NCBI GenBank assembly: GCA_916613615.1
Contig: OU744725.1
Coordinates: forward strand, 65,914,575 to 65,978,574
Source: Steromphala cineraria
Taxonomy: Eukaryota > Mollusca > Gastropoda > Trochida > Trochidae
Direction of reading: 5' to 3'
Length of the DNA stretch: 64,000 nt
This document shows, piece by piece, positions 11,929 through 23,100 of the stretch. Every line of letters starts with the position of its first letter. Position 1 is the stretch's first letter. The notes under the pieces are model-generated. The model was not told the origin of the DNA. It did not search any database and worked only from the letters and a program-made list of their open reading frames with translations. Both the position numbers and the translations under genes were made by a program.

Positions 11929-14900
11929 ATGGAAGTAACGTTGGCCATGACGCTGTTTGGACTCTCCCTCGTCGTGATGGTGGGGATGGTCAGTTCTGAC
12001 CGACTGGACGACGTAAGAACCAAGATGGAGGCGGTGAACGAAGACAACTGTGCTACTAAAAGTAGAGGTAAAGTGATACATTTGGTAGAAAATATGTTGT
12101 TGTTCACTCCATATGCATACAACACAAAGTCTAGATTTAGAATGTTGAATGTTTAAAGGGGCAGTAGCACGTTTTTTGATAATTTTATATTTTTAAATTT
12201 TCACTGATAGTTGTACGTTAACGCTAAATGTATTATTTTGATAGTGTCATAAATCTCATTACACTTGCCAATAAGCCATAGTAAGAGTACAAAGTATAAA
12301 GATTAACATAAAATCCATTGGCGGCCATTTTTGTGTGAACACCTTTAATTCATTTTGTGTAAGAAAAAGGATTCGCATAGCTAAACTTTACATGATATAT
12401 CTGATTTATTACTGCCCCATTTAGTTTAAATACATTGTCTTTCAATTGGAACCATTATTCTTCATTTTCCTGACATCACCTTATATTCCCCCTAAAAACG
12501 TGCTACTGCCCCTTTAAAGTGAATCCTTATTCTATAAACATTAATTTGTTTGTGTTTACTTTTATTTCTTTTTTTATAGAAGAATTTGCTTTAGGGAAAT
12601 GTTTAATTTATCCCACGTGACCATGGGTGGTACGAAATAATTGGCAAGCTTTAATTTGGAAAATGATTATTATAATAATCTTATGAGGTAAATATATATC
12701 GTATATTTTCAACAATATATGGATGAGCGTTTACACCCTTAATAAATATCAATTTTGCATATGCATGTAAGCTTTCAAAACTGTGTTTCACAGGAGATAT
12801 CGCTTTGACAGTAGATTTTGAACAATGCCCTGCAATCAGGAAATACATGACATCACATACGTTTTACATCAGTTGACGTCATAAACACGATGACGTCACA
12901 ATGCTATGACATCATTAAAACGATGGCGTCACAATGCTATGACATCACTGGTTACGACTTTAGGGCTCGGAAAACCTCGGATATTTGTTACTTTTATCAA
13001 TGATATAAATATAAGATATTATATGAGTGTCCATGACATACTATGTTTACGACACGAGTGCCTAAATATTAGCATTTCCCGAGCGAGAGCGAGGGATATA
13101 CTGATATTTAGGCACGAGTGTCGTAAACATAGTATGTCATGGGCACGAATATAATATTCTGTTTATTACCGTAGTCCCCAAATAAAAGAAAATACTCAAA
13201 ACCTACTTCTCAGCATTTATGCCATTTACAAACATTTACGGCAAATAAAATGACAAAGAATTTTTAAAGAGTAACATCTATTTTATTTGCTGAAATTTGA
13301 ATTTCAAGTGAAGTATTTTCAAAATCGTTTTCAAAATAATTATTCTTTGAAAGATTTTGTTGTTTGGGTGTATGTACCATCTACATGTACAAACACTATT
13401 CACTGAACGTCTAGTAGCAAAGGGTAAGTGAATGATATGCTTGTGTATTCAAAGAAAATACATTGAAAACGTTTGCTAAGGCTTTTCTTGGTGGACGAGT
13501 TGGTTAACTCCTGCTTCAGCTGGTGCAGGTGGTGTTTCCTCACTCTGAGGGTGTGGGTTCGAATCTCGCAAGGGACTCAACCAGAACAATATACATGAAT
13601 GTGTACTATTGCAGATAGTTTGACACCGCACAAAACAATGCTACATTTGGTCACTATGTTAAGTGCTTGTATTTCTAAGCTGTATTATACATGTTATAGA
13701 CATATCTTTGTCCACAGCGGATCTGACACTGCCAGTCTCGGACTATCAGCTGGGTTCAAGTCTTATAACCGATGCGAAGAAACTTGCCTTGAACCGCGCC
13801 ACCTTCTACAGCCTGACCAACCAGAAACTGAACTCTTCCGACCAGCTCTCTCTCCAGCCCGATCTCTACTACACGTATCTATCCACAGCCATCTCCCTGG
13901 CCTCCCGCAGCCCTAGGGAAACCATCGCTACAGGACTGTACTACGATCAGAACACTTACTATGCAAACTTTTACTACAACCTATACTTAAATATGACACT
14001 GAAACTTTTTGCACCGTATGCGTCACGTGACACATATGGCATTAAGGTCACGGACGACAGTCTGCGGAACTACACGCGAGATGTCTTCAGCTCCAAGACC
14101 GGCGAGTGGTTCTCTCAATGGCTTCCTGACAGGGGTCCACGTAACTCTGGGAGTCATTTCAAGGACGTCCTGACGACAGTAGACAGTCAACAGAACACGC
14201 AACAGTCCGTATTTGTGGTTGCAGGGGTAGATCAAGTAAAGGTAACAAAGCCTTACTTTGACTGCGGCAGGTCCAACAAGTGGGTTGTTACCGCGTCGAG
14301 TCCCGTGGTGGACTACCTGCCACGTTACACCTTGTGGACCTACTTGAGACGGCCGCGGTGAGTAATCGGTGCTTCTTTCTGATATTGGTTTGTGGAAAGA
14401 ACAGTCTGATTAAAATCTGCCTAGTTCCGAGGAATAAAAGTTTTAAAATATTAACTCTATTGTAATAAAACATGTTAATTCGAGAGGTTTCCTCTCCAAT
14501 GAGTCAGACGGCAGTCCAGTCAGTCGCATGTTTTGGCGTTTACTCTGCTAACCAATCACATGCCGCCGGCAAAAGCTTTCAGTATCAAGCTAGGGTCAAG
14601 TAGCTCCTGTTAACCCTGCTTTGAACATGATCGTCGCCAGCGGTGTTATAAGCGAGATGATGTGATTGCGATTTTAATCAGACTGTGGAACGATAAACGT
14701 ATAGACATTCGTTTTTCTCCCAGGGATGTAGGCAATGCGGATATCACCTCTGTTGTATGTTTACAAAGGGAAGGTTTACAGATACATTATTCACTTGGAA
14801 AAGGATTTGGAACAAATTGTTTGAACTGAAAATACCTGATTGGATGCAATAAAAGTTAGTGCCGATATCAGCGACGCTTAGAGAACAACCCTTCTCAAAC

Positions 14901-17900
14901 CTCAGTCATTCAAGTATGTTTCAGGAAAACTAAAATTCATTCGAAAATTCACATTGTCCTCGATTTTTCTTGACACGTTATTTGATTTGTCATTTGAATC
15001 ACTGCATAGATCTTGATGCATGTTTTCCGTGCAACAACCTGAAGGTAGTCGGATACGGGCGCTTATTGCAACAGAGGTTTGATCAGAATGTTATGAGTTG
15101 AACTACATCTGTGGAGAGAAGCTAGTGTCTGGTATGCGTGCCAAGGACATACTTTGTTTTATTAAGAAGGAGTGAAAACAATCATGTTCGAACCCGGACC
15201 TCCGGCTTCAGAGTCCGATATGTACACTCTACCGATTCGGCCTAAAGTGTCCCGCTAGCCTAAGCCAGAATTGCTGTTTTTGACCTGACCCCCTTATCAT
15301 CATGATCATCTCGTCATTCAGTCAAAAATTCGAAAATATGTACTGATATATGAGCACGAGTGTTGATAACATTATATGCCTAGATCACTCAAATTATTTT
15401 CTATTTTGTACTCATGTCGGAGTGCCATTTCTGATTTATCCTTTGCTTTTTCAAACCGTTTGAACTGGTAATATTACACGTGATAAAATTTGTGTCTTTT
15501 TTATTCAAACATTGCAAATTTTTGGCAACTTCTTTCCTTCCTCCGTGTAGCTACGTGGCCGTGTCAACAGTAGATGTAGAGTATGTACATCTGGACATCA
15601 ACCAGTGTGACGGGGACAACACAAGCATCTTCTCCGGAACTCACAAGTGTAAACCATCCACAGAGGTACGGTTATCGTGTTACATATAGTTTTGTTATAG
15701 ACATTTCCTATGACACGAAGCAAAATATCAAACACCAACGTTACTTGGTGAAACATATAAACAAATAAATGAAACATGGGACAGGTATTTCTTCTAATTT
15801 ACCATATTTAAAGCCTCAAGCCGTTGGCCTACAGAATTACTGAAGCTGGCAGTAGAATCGTAATGCGGGAAAGAATTGCGTACATTCGTAAGGATTAAAG
15901 GCAAGAGTCTACGGATTAAAGGCAAGTTTCCAATTTGGATAAATGAGTACTGAGTACACGTAGCAACAATTAAAATATGATTAAAACAAATAATGCAAAA
16001 TTATATGGTTTGCAAGTTTGTTATATGATATGATCGAAAATGTTTTTTTGAGCAGCAACAACATATGGTACGAATTAACATGAGAGTCCAACATTTCATT
16101 GAAACTTTTAAAGCAATCTTATAATACTCATTATTGAAAGTCTTTTGCATTCAACTCAGTGCCGACCTATGCGAGGACCTGGGATGGCGAGGGGCGGCTA
16201 CTCGTGTGTGTGTAGACCTGGCTACAAGAACCCAGACCCTGACAACCACAGACCCTTCATGGGGTGGCGAATAGAGAGGGCGAGCGAAAGCGAGTACTCT
16301 GCAGGCTTTGAGTGTGTACAGAGCGGTATGTTTTAAAACTCATTCAGTTAAATAACAAATGTGTATCCTAGCATGGACACGGTTTTCTTGTTTGGAGTTC
16401 AGGCCTGTCCTATACATGTATACAACGCGCAGGGAATGCCAGTGATACATTGATAATTCAAATATCCTTACTTCAGAGAGAAACAGATGTCAAATTTCCG
16501 ACATTTTGTATAACAGACATGCCCAATATGTCAATTTCTAAAGTTAAATATATCAACCCTTGCTAATTCGTTGTGTTCGATACAATTTAATCTTTCATCG
16601 GTGTTTATATCTAAACAAATATTTGTTTACCATATGTTCTCACACCAGACTCAAGTTCCAGTGAAGAACCCTCAAGCTACAACACTCCGTCCTGGGTGCC
16701 CTCTAACCTCGTGCAGACGGTTCTCTCGGCCTCCCCTAGTGACTGTACCTTGGGTACCCATCCTATTGTATTACCGACAAAACCTTACCTATATATACGC
16801 GACCATCTTGTCAGCCAGATGCGACAAGGGTTCCGACTTGCCCAGCACGTCTCAGGCTCGCTCCAGCAGCTGCCCTTTTCTCCTGGAGATAACTTCCTCG
16901 TCAAAGCTCCTCAAGACGTCAACACGCACCTGCTCTCAGCCGAGGTAGAAGCCATCGTCTTCAGTGATGACCAGATCGCTGCTGTAGAGATCGTCCTTGA
17001 GAAGGAAGATGGGCAGATTTTCAGCTACTTAGCCAGGAAATCATCCGTCAGTAACCTTAGACTGGAAGTCAAACAAAACCATTGGACAACTACAAAGTGG
17101 GATGAAAGGACGACACAGGTGTGGACAGGAGGTCATCCTGGAAATAATATAACTGTCCTACCCTCGATGAAGCCTGTTGCCAACGCTGGAGTGGTTGAGG
17201 ATATGCTCCCATGGAGCTTTTTGGGCCCGGATGATGTCCAGATAGAGAAGCCCGAGTACTCGTGTCTCGTCGGTGCCTGGGTGGTGAAGATATCCTCTGC
17301 TATCATAGGAACAGACAGCCAGTCTAACGCCGCTGTCAGGTAGGTTTAGACAATGAGTTTAGCATCACTGTAGTGTAGGTTCAGACAGTCAGTTTAACCT
17401 CACTATCAGGTAGGTCCTAACAGACAGTTTAACCTCACAATCAAGAAAGTTCAAACTCACAATCGGGTTGGTCAAACCTCACAATCGAGTAAGTAAGACA
17501 GACTGTGGCTTCCGTTCTAGATAATCAGCATTGTAGGTGAACATCACACAAATTAATCCTTATCTAACCAAGCGCTTTTTGTACTTATATTGGCAAATCA
17601 AACATTAATTTTCTTGTGGAAAAGTTTCGGTCACATGGAAAAAAAAATTGATTTATTATGTTGCGGTTTTTTAAGGGAACTTGTGACATCACAGCAGCAT
17701 CGCAAAAGCTTTTTACATGCATGTGCAAATAACCTGTTTTTTAATTTCTTTTGCACATCAATTTCCCCATTTCATATGTTTTTTCTTTGTTCATTTAATG
17801 AAACATAGATCAGTGAAAACCAAAAGGATACCAGATGAAGGTACATTGATGAGATATATGTCTTCCTGTTGCAGAGGAGAAGTTATAGTCCACATCTACC

Positions 17901-17926
17901 TGCCGATACCGTCACACCTTCTCTGA
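11929..17926 (+). CDS. Gene A: secreted GPR158/GPR179-like Cache-EGF-Cache protein, no 7TM
   Basis: Six exons reconstructed from splice sites: 11,929-12,067; 13,718-14,357; 15,551-15,665; 16,160-16,325; 16,649-17,339; 17,875-17,926. Every intron is GT-AG; phases are 1,2,0,1,2; total 1,803 nt, 600 residues. Residues 1-23 form a signal peptide ending VGMVSS. Residues about 50-265 are a Cache-like domain (LNRATFYSLTNQKLNSSD, GEWFSQWLPDRG, PYFDCGRSNKWVVTASSP). Residues about 265-352 carry DINQCDGDNTSIFSGTHKC and GGYSCVCRPGYKNP, the cysteine/EGF-like signature of GPR158/GPR179. Residues about 365-600 repeat the Cache pattern (PEYSCLVGAWVVKISSAIIG) and end HIYLPIPSHLL. GPR158 senses glycine through its Cache domain; whether this protein binds an amino acid is inference. 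N-glycosylation sequons NSS, NMT, NYT and NIT are present. No membrane helix follows the signal peptide, so a secreted protein is predicted. Confidence 0.85.
12153..12517 (+). repeat. MITE family 1 in intron 1 of gene A
   Basis: Full copy, TTTAAAGGGGCAGTAGCACG to CTACTGCCCCTTTAAA. The matching intron of gene B (about 35,120) has a single TTTAAA with no element, so this copy is absent there and the junction gives a TTAA-type target site. Confidence 0.95.
13031..13142. repeat. Foldback hairpin in intron 1 of gene A
   Basis: 39-bp arms (13,031-13,069 and 13,104-13,142; CCATGACATACTATGTTTAC and complement) with two mismatches. The loop holds GAGCGAGAGCGAGG. Absent from the same intron of gene B; a one-armed relative lies at about 9.5 kb. 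Confidence 0.9.
13490..13576 (+). repeat. tRNA-derived SINE-like fragment in intron 1 of gene A
   Basis: GGTGGACGAGTTGGTTAACT resembles an A box and GGGTTCGAATCTCGC a B box, but the acceptor stem does not pair, so it is not a working tRNA gene. The copy in gene B (35,487-35,583) shows it predates the duplication. Confidence 0.6.
15886..15930 (+). repeat. 22-bp tandem repeat, two units, intron 3 of gene A
   Basis: Two units of GGATTAAAGGCAAG plus spacer. The same site in gene B (38,301-38,446) has seven, showing expansion or contraction after duplication. Confidence 0.7.
17340..17510 (+). repeat. Degenerate splice-site-like tandem repeat, intron 5 of gene A
   Basis: Directly after the exon 5 donor, units of about 35 bp such as AACCTCACTATCAGGTAGGT repeat three to four times with decay. 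It is the short counterpart of the long array in gene B. Confidence 0.7.
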
Positions 17927-17968
17927 TCCGTGGGCATGCAATACTGTCTGTTGTGTGGAGGAAACTAA

Positions 17969-17974
17969 AATAAA
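17969..17974 (+). terminator. Poly(A) signal AATAAA of gene A
   Basis: AATAAA lies 43 bp after the TGA at 17,924-17,926. The equivalent in gene B reads AATACA. A second AATAAA at 18,418-18,423 is shared with gene B (41,766-41,771). Confidence 0.6.
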
Positions 17975-18246
17975 TGTCCCTTTGTAAAAGCAGAATCTTT
18001 CAGTTCAATTTAAAATGGCATGTAATTTCCTCAGTGAAACAAGGACTTTCATTTAAACCAATCTATGTCCATTCTACCACATAAATATTATAATTCGTAT
18101 TTCTGCTGACTGGAGAATATGAGCTGCACTCTCCTACCGTCTACACCATTGTCAGGTCTATGCAGGCCCGTAGCAACCCGGGGAGGGGGGTTGGTGCCTT
18201 GGGCCTCACTGAGCTAAGAAATCGAAAACTTGCCCCCCACCCCTTT

Positions 18247-18277
18247 CACACACACACACACACACACACGCACACAC
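18247..18277. repeat. (CA)n microsatellite
   Basis: About 15 CA units with one interruption, in the 3' flank of gene A. Confidence 0.9.
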
Positions 18278-18957
18278 TTTTGTACAGAAAAGACATCCCA
18301 TCATCCCCACCTCCCCCCACTGAGCCACAATATTGAAACGATGCTCTCCCCACTCCCTAAACTGGTGCTTCGGGCCAGCCATGTGCAACCTGTACTCTTG
18401 TGATGAGTTTAACGATAAATAAATCTTTTTATATATGGACTTTTTTATTGTATTATGTCTCAACAATTCAACAGAGCGCCTGTAAACCTAGAGGTTTAGG
18501 CAAGAGCCTTTTTAATGTTTATATCAGCGGCAAGGTGTCGGAGCCCTGGTCTATTGATGCTACTTGTGAGTAAATACTGAACATGTAGTTCAGTGGTTCT
18601 GCAGAAGGAGTCTTTGTTGTCACAGCATTTACACGAGGAAACCTCAAACCTTAAACAAATTGCAGACTTTAGCACTAACAATATCAGCATTTGAATTCAT
18701 GAAAATATTAAGATATTTGATGCACACCTTTACATGCATGGTTACGTGTTAAAAGATAAACTTTTAAAATTTTGTCTTAGATGATATAGATGACGACATC
18801 AAAATAGCAAACACAAAGACAGAAGAATTTGATTGATTTATCAAGTGATGGAAACAAGGAACTTCCATTTATGAAAATGAGAGTACATGTAGTTATCAAC
18901 ACAAACTATACACAGGTTATGGAGTATAAGCATAACACATTATCTATCGAATCAAAT

Positions 18958-19138
18958 TTTTACACCTTTAATGATTTTATGCAAGTAAGAGGAATCGCAT
19001 GGCCGAATTTGACATTATATATTAGATTTATAACCGCTTCATTCAGTTTAAATACATTGTCTTTCAATTTGAACATTTATTTTCATTTTCCTGACATCAT
19101 CTTATATTCCCACTAAAACGTTCTTCTGTCCCTTTAAA
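18958..19138 (+). repeat. MITE family 1, right half only
   Basis: Starts at TTACACCTTTAATGATTTTATG and runs to CCCTTTAAA. The duplicate region in B has the whole element (43,705-44,065), so the left half plus neighbouring sequence is missing here. Confidence 0.85.
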
Positions 19139-19970
19139 CAGGGCCCTGTACATATCCGTTGACGTTTTCGGCACATTTGTTAATTAATTGCACAAATATG
19201 GCTGATAACGATTTTTGCCTCCAGGGTTGTTGCAACACTCTATATATTAATGGGATATGTTCCTGTTTCAATTAGCCGTTTTTGATAAGATTGAGGAACC
19301 AAGTATGCCATCATGTGTATGACGTCATAGCATGTGATGCCATTACTTTATGATGTAAACAATTGTCATGCCTTGTTCTTGGTATTGTTCAAAAACTACT
19401 GTGAAAACAATATTAGGAGACATCGTTTCATCTTTCACAAGCCACATCTCCTGTTGAACACTAGTACGGTTTTGTATAATTCGTTACTTATGCATCTTCC
19501 TTCATAATGAAAGAATGAGATACATATGTACGTTATTGATTCGAATAACAAAGAAAACACGTACAAAGTTATGAATATTTGAATATAATTAAGAACGTTT
19601 TCCCCCTATTATATACGATTTAAATGTGAAACAACCACTCCAGGAATCTGATATTTCGTATGTGCTGGCATGATTACAGGAAACGTTATTTTGAAATATA
19701 ATATATTGGATACCTCGTTAACATTATGATGTTCCTTTTGGAATGAGTGTATAATTTAAGATAAAAAAACATTTTCAGCAATTAACAATTTAAATTTGAG
19801 AGGATACGACAGCATGTTAAAAACGATTAACCTTTTAACATTGTGTCTTCACGATACTCGATGTCCCTACTAAGCAAAGGTGGATTAAAATGCATAACAG
19901 TTAAATCTGCTTTAATTTGTTTTGATTCGAGTTGGTCAAGAGGGTAAGGCCATAAACAGTCTGTAGAAGC
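19139..19970. other. Duplicated non-coding spacer (pairs with 44,066-45,093)
   Basis: Co-linear with 44.07-45.09 kb, for example GATAAGATTGAGGAACCAAG and GACATGATTACAGGAAACG. No gene seen in either copy. Confidence 0.7.
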
Positions 19971-19997
19971 TTGTAATTGGTCAACTGACCGGATGTG
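19971..19997 (+). promoter_or_regulatory. Conserved inverted-CCAAT module upstream of minigene C
   Basis: GTAATTGGTCAACTGACCGG matches the module before gene A and minigene D. No clear TATA box follows in this copy. Confidence 0.5.
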
Positions 19998-20189
19998 ATG
20001 CATCACCAAACACGAGCAGGTTGTTCACCCCCCCACAGAAGAGCAGAATATCTACTTGTATTAGCTGTACTGTGTGGTCGAGTTGTTTTACACCAGGTCG
20101 TGTTGTTCCCCTGGGCTGTTGTGGAAATCAGCTGCACCAATTGTCACAGCTGTACCGGATCAGCTGGTACCACCGAAATGGTTATGAAG

Positions 20190-20330
20190 ATGGACATGGC
20201 ACGGTTTTGTTTTTCCCTTGTCCTGATGTTTGGCCTGGTCAGTTCTGACCGACTGGACGATGTTGTAAATAGGTTGGACGCGGTGAATTATCGCAATTGT
20301 CACACAAAAGACAAAGGTTCTTGCTACTGA
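20190..20330 (+). CDS. Minigene C: signal-peptide exon paralogue, tiny secreted peptide
   Basis: 46 codons, homologous to exon 1 of genes A and B: MARFCFSLVLMFGLVSS (signal peptide) then DRLDDVVNRLDAVNYRNC and a short tail GSCY before TGA. Where exon 1 of gene A has the donor GAG|GTAAAG, this copy has AAAGGTTCTT, a poor donor, and reads on to a stop. If translated and processed, the mature peptide would be about 27 residues with two cysteines. An upstream in-frame ATG exists at 20,178, but copy D has a stop there, so the shared ATG is preferred. Copy D differs by one amino acid. It may be the first exon of a decayed paralogue (exon 2 remnant at 21.17 kb) or a stand-alone peptide gene. Confidence 0.45.
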   Translation: MDMARFCFSLVLMFGLVSSDRLDDVVNRLDAVNYRNCHTKDKGSCY

Positions 20331-21170
20331 TGCAGGATATACATGGGGTTCCCTGTACTTTATCTCTACAATAGGGGTTCTGGTTAGGGTTAAGTTACGT
20401 TTGTTAGGGTGAGGGTAAGGCGAGGTGGTCAAGGCTTGGGCTTTGATGGGATGTTGCGTGTTTTAGGTGTAGTTTTCTCCTTCGGTAAATCAGGCCACAT
20501 GCTCATTTTACAATACACAATTTTACAATATTATAATGATAGACAACGAGTGGATACAAAAAATGTAAATGTTATCTTGTACCATGTAATAGCATATAGG
20601 CAAACATTTTACAATATAGATAGATGAATGTTTCTCATTTTGAGTGCAAGGAATGTAACTTAGCAAGGTATTTGATCGTTACATTTTCTAATAGTAAATA
20701 AAAAATGAAATTTACATAAGGATGGATTTATGCAAACAAACCTTGGCGAAAGATTCTTTCTCAAATCATCTTATAACGGACACTATAAATGTACACATGG
20801 TATTCAGGCCGTGTCCAGACATCACTAAAATCATATGAATTCAACTAATTTAGATTTATCGCTTATCGGGATGTCCGTGAGACCTACTAGAGCCATCGTA
20901 CATTACCATCATGGGTCTTTGGAGGTCCGGGAAGTACTTGGTGTATTGGCCCAAATCTTTGGTATTTCAAAAATTGAGTGAAGGTCACAAAAACTTATTC
21001 TTTCATGTAATTCATTGAGTCCATCGTATCCATCTCATACGTCACTGGACACTGGCTCGAAGCTTAGGCGAAGACTAAGACAGAATTTATGAGAGAAAAG
21101 AAAGTTTTACCTAGTATCCATCAGTGCAAAATATATGTAGACTGAACAAATATCCAATATGTGCCCACAG

Positions 21171-21545
21171 AGGAGATGACCTTGCCATTACGGGTCGACA
21201 ATCCGGGTTACAGTCTCCTGAACCGCGCCATATTCTATAGCCTCACCAACCAGAAACTGAACTCTTCCGACCATCTCTCTCTCCAGCCCGACCTCTACTA
21301 CACATATCTAGCCCCGAGGAAACCATCGCTACAGGACTGTACTACGATCAGAACACTTACTATGCAAACTTTTATTACCCTCTTTTCTTTAAAAGAACCG
21401 TGAAGCTCTTTGCACCGTATGCATCACGTGACCCACGTGACAATAAAGTTTTCAAGGTGTCAACCATATCCCAGTCTAACTTTGGCAATTTGACATCCAA
21501 CCTCCTCCTTCTGTTCTGTTCACAGTTTTCTCTCTGCATCTATCT
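21171..21545 (+). pseudogene. Exon 2 remnant of paralogue C (Cache part), frameshifted
   Basis: After an acceptor (TGTGCCCACAG|AG) the sequence reads LLNRAIFYSLTNQKLNSSDH and LQPDLYYTYL, close to gene A exon 2. A deletion after TYL then shifts frame; the shifted frame continues ETIATGLYYDQNTYYANFYY and KLFAPYASRD. The first 20 or so residues also differ from gene A, and homology fades at about 21.45 kb, just before a MITE. Exons 3-6 are absent. Confidence 0.8.
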
Positions 21546-21564
21546 ATCGAAAATAGTGATCCAT

Positions 21565-21923
21565 TTAAAGGGTCAGTAGCACTTTTTTTTTGCAAATTTT
21601 ATATTTTCAAATTATCCCTGATAACTCTACGTTAATGCCTTATGTATTATTTTCATATTGTCAAAAATCTCATTACACGAACCAATCATTAATAGTCAGA
21701 AAACAATCTAAAACAATTCACATAAAGTCAATTGGCAGCCATTTTTGTGTGAACACCTTTAATTCATTTTGTGTAAAAAAGTAATCGCATATATCTCGAG
21801 GAAGAATTAATTATATATTTGAGTTATTACTGCTTCATTTAGTTTAAATACAGTTGGAAACTTTTATTTTAATTTTCCTGACATCACCTTATATTCTCCC
21901 CAAAACGTGCTACTGTTCGCTTC
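21565..21923 (+). repeat. MITE family 1 copy with decayed right TIR
   Basis: Starts TTTAAAGGGTCAGTAGCAC; the right end reads ACGTGCTACTGTTCGCTTCA, which no longer matches the consensus. It replaces the rest of paralogue C exon 2. Confidence 0.85.
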
Positions 21924-22320
21924 ATGGTTTTTTTTTGTAATACAAAATAGTTGTTATATACTGTAATACTGTAGCAATCTCAATTTAATTCCATTTGTTC
22001 TTTTCACTATATCTCAAACTATCTCAGTTTTACATCAATTCAGAGGTGACATGGGGAATCAAACTTGCAACTTGGTTGTATTTGATAAACCTGATAATTG
22101 ACTATTGTTGATAAGTCGATGTCTAAGATGCAGAGGTGCAGTATTATGTTGAACTTGAAGACAAACAATATAACAGCCCATGTAAAGGGTTATAAGGAGA
22201 AAATTGATCTCTGGTCATCAACTGAAGACAATGGATTCTACCTTGGCTCACAGCAGGTGCGTGTTGACGTCTTATCCGAAACGCTACGAGGTTTCCCTCA
22301 ACCCAAAGACCACCCTTTGC

Positions 22321-22794
22321 CACAGGTCCCCGGGTCATTGAGCAATCATCCCTTTTAAACTTTAAAAAAAATTAAAAAAATTTAGATGACCCCCAGATTT
22401 GACATGAGATACATAATAACAACAAGGCAGGAAGGGAATGCGACTTTCGGTAGGTTTGTGCCAAGACGCTCGCATTCGGGCCCTATCGCTTCGCTAACGA
22501 GACATCCTTTCAAAATGATTCTTTGTGTAGACATATTCTTGGATGATTCACCTATCGATCCCCAGTCACTGAACCTACCATCTCTTTATTGCTATTTCTG
22601 CACGGGCTTTATTTCCGCGGGGTTTTCGAATATTAGCGATTGATTTACTGTAGGAATTACAACAGACATAACCTTCGTGTAATGACTTATGCAAAGAAAA
22701 CGAAGGCTGTCAAATCTGGGGGTCATCTCGATTTAAATTTTTTTTTTTTTTAAAGTTTAAAAGGGACGATTGCTCAATGACCCGGGGGCCTGTG
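22321..22794. repeat. MITE family 2, about 474 bp, TIR CACAGGTCCCCGGGT
   Basis: Left end CACAGGTCCCCGGGTCATTG; right end is the complement (CAATGACCCGGGGGCCTGTG). Arms extend over about 80 bp, including CCCTTTTAAACTTTAAA and ATGACCCCCAGATTTGACA. A 121-bp relative lies at 60,941-61,061. Confidence 0.9.
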
Positions 22795-22932
22795 GTTTAT
22801 GCATGTGCCTGGATGCAAAGCACATAGCAAAGCGTGTTTACATTGGCTTTTAAGCAAGGTCCGAAGCACTCAAGGTCACTGTAGGGGCCGCAACACCAAT
22901 CATTCTCAAAACCGTGACCATTTAGAAATTAA
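22795..22932 (+). repeat. Dispersed repeat, about 140 bp, copy 2
   Basis: Pairs with 11,497-11,645. It sits exactly between MITE family 2 and the left Harbinger TIR. Confidence 0.8.
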
Positions 22933-22939
22933 AAAACTA

Positions 22940-23100
22940 TCAAAACGATCGTAGCCTTACAATAGTTGTAAATATCTACAATCCGATTGTAACTTTTTCT
23001 TACAATCACAACACTGTTCCTCAAAGCGATTGTAAGTTACAATCGCTTCTGTGAGTTGCTATGACCGTCTGTAACTTACTTACAATCGATTGTATAGTCA
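22940..23100 (+). repeat. Left Harbinger TIR and subterminal ATTGTAA cluster
   Basis: TIR followed by many copies of TTACAAT/ATTGTAA in both orientations (for example CGATTGTAAGTTACAATCG). The complementary zone is 30,590-30,739. Such clusters are plausible binding sites for the Myb-like protein (inference). Confidence 0.6.

Noticed and set aside
17827..19138. Search for 7TM exons after gene A
   Set aside because: No hydrophobic multi-helix ORF or class C GPCR motif in any plus frame before minigene C; the same holds after gene B.
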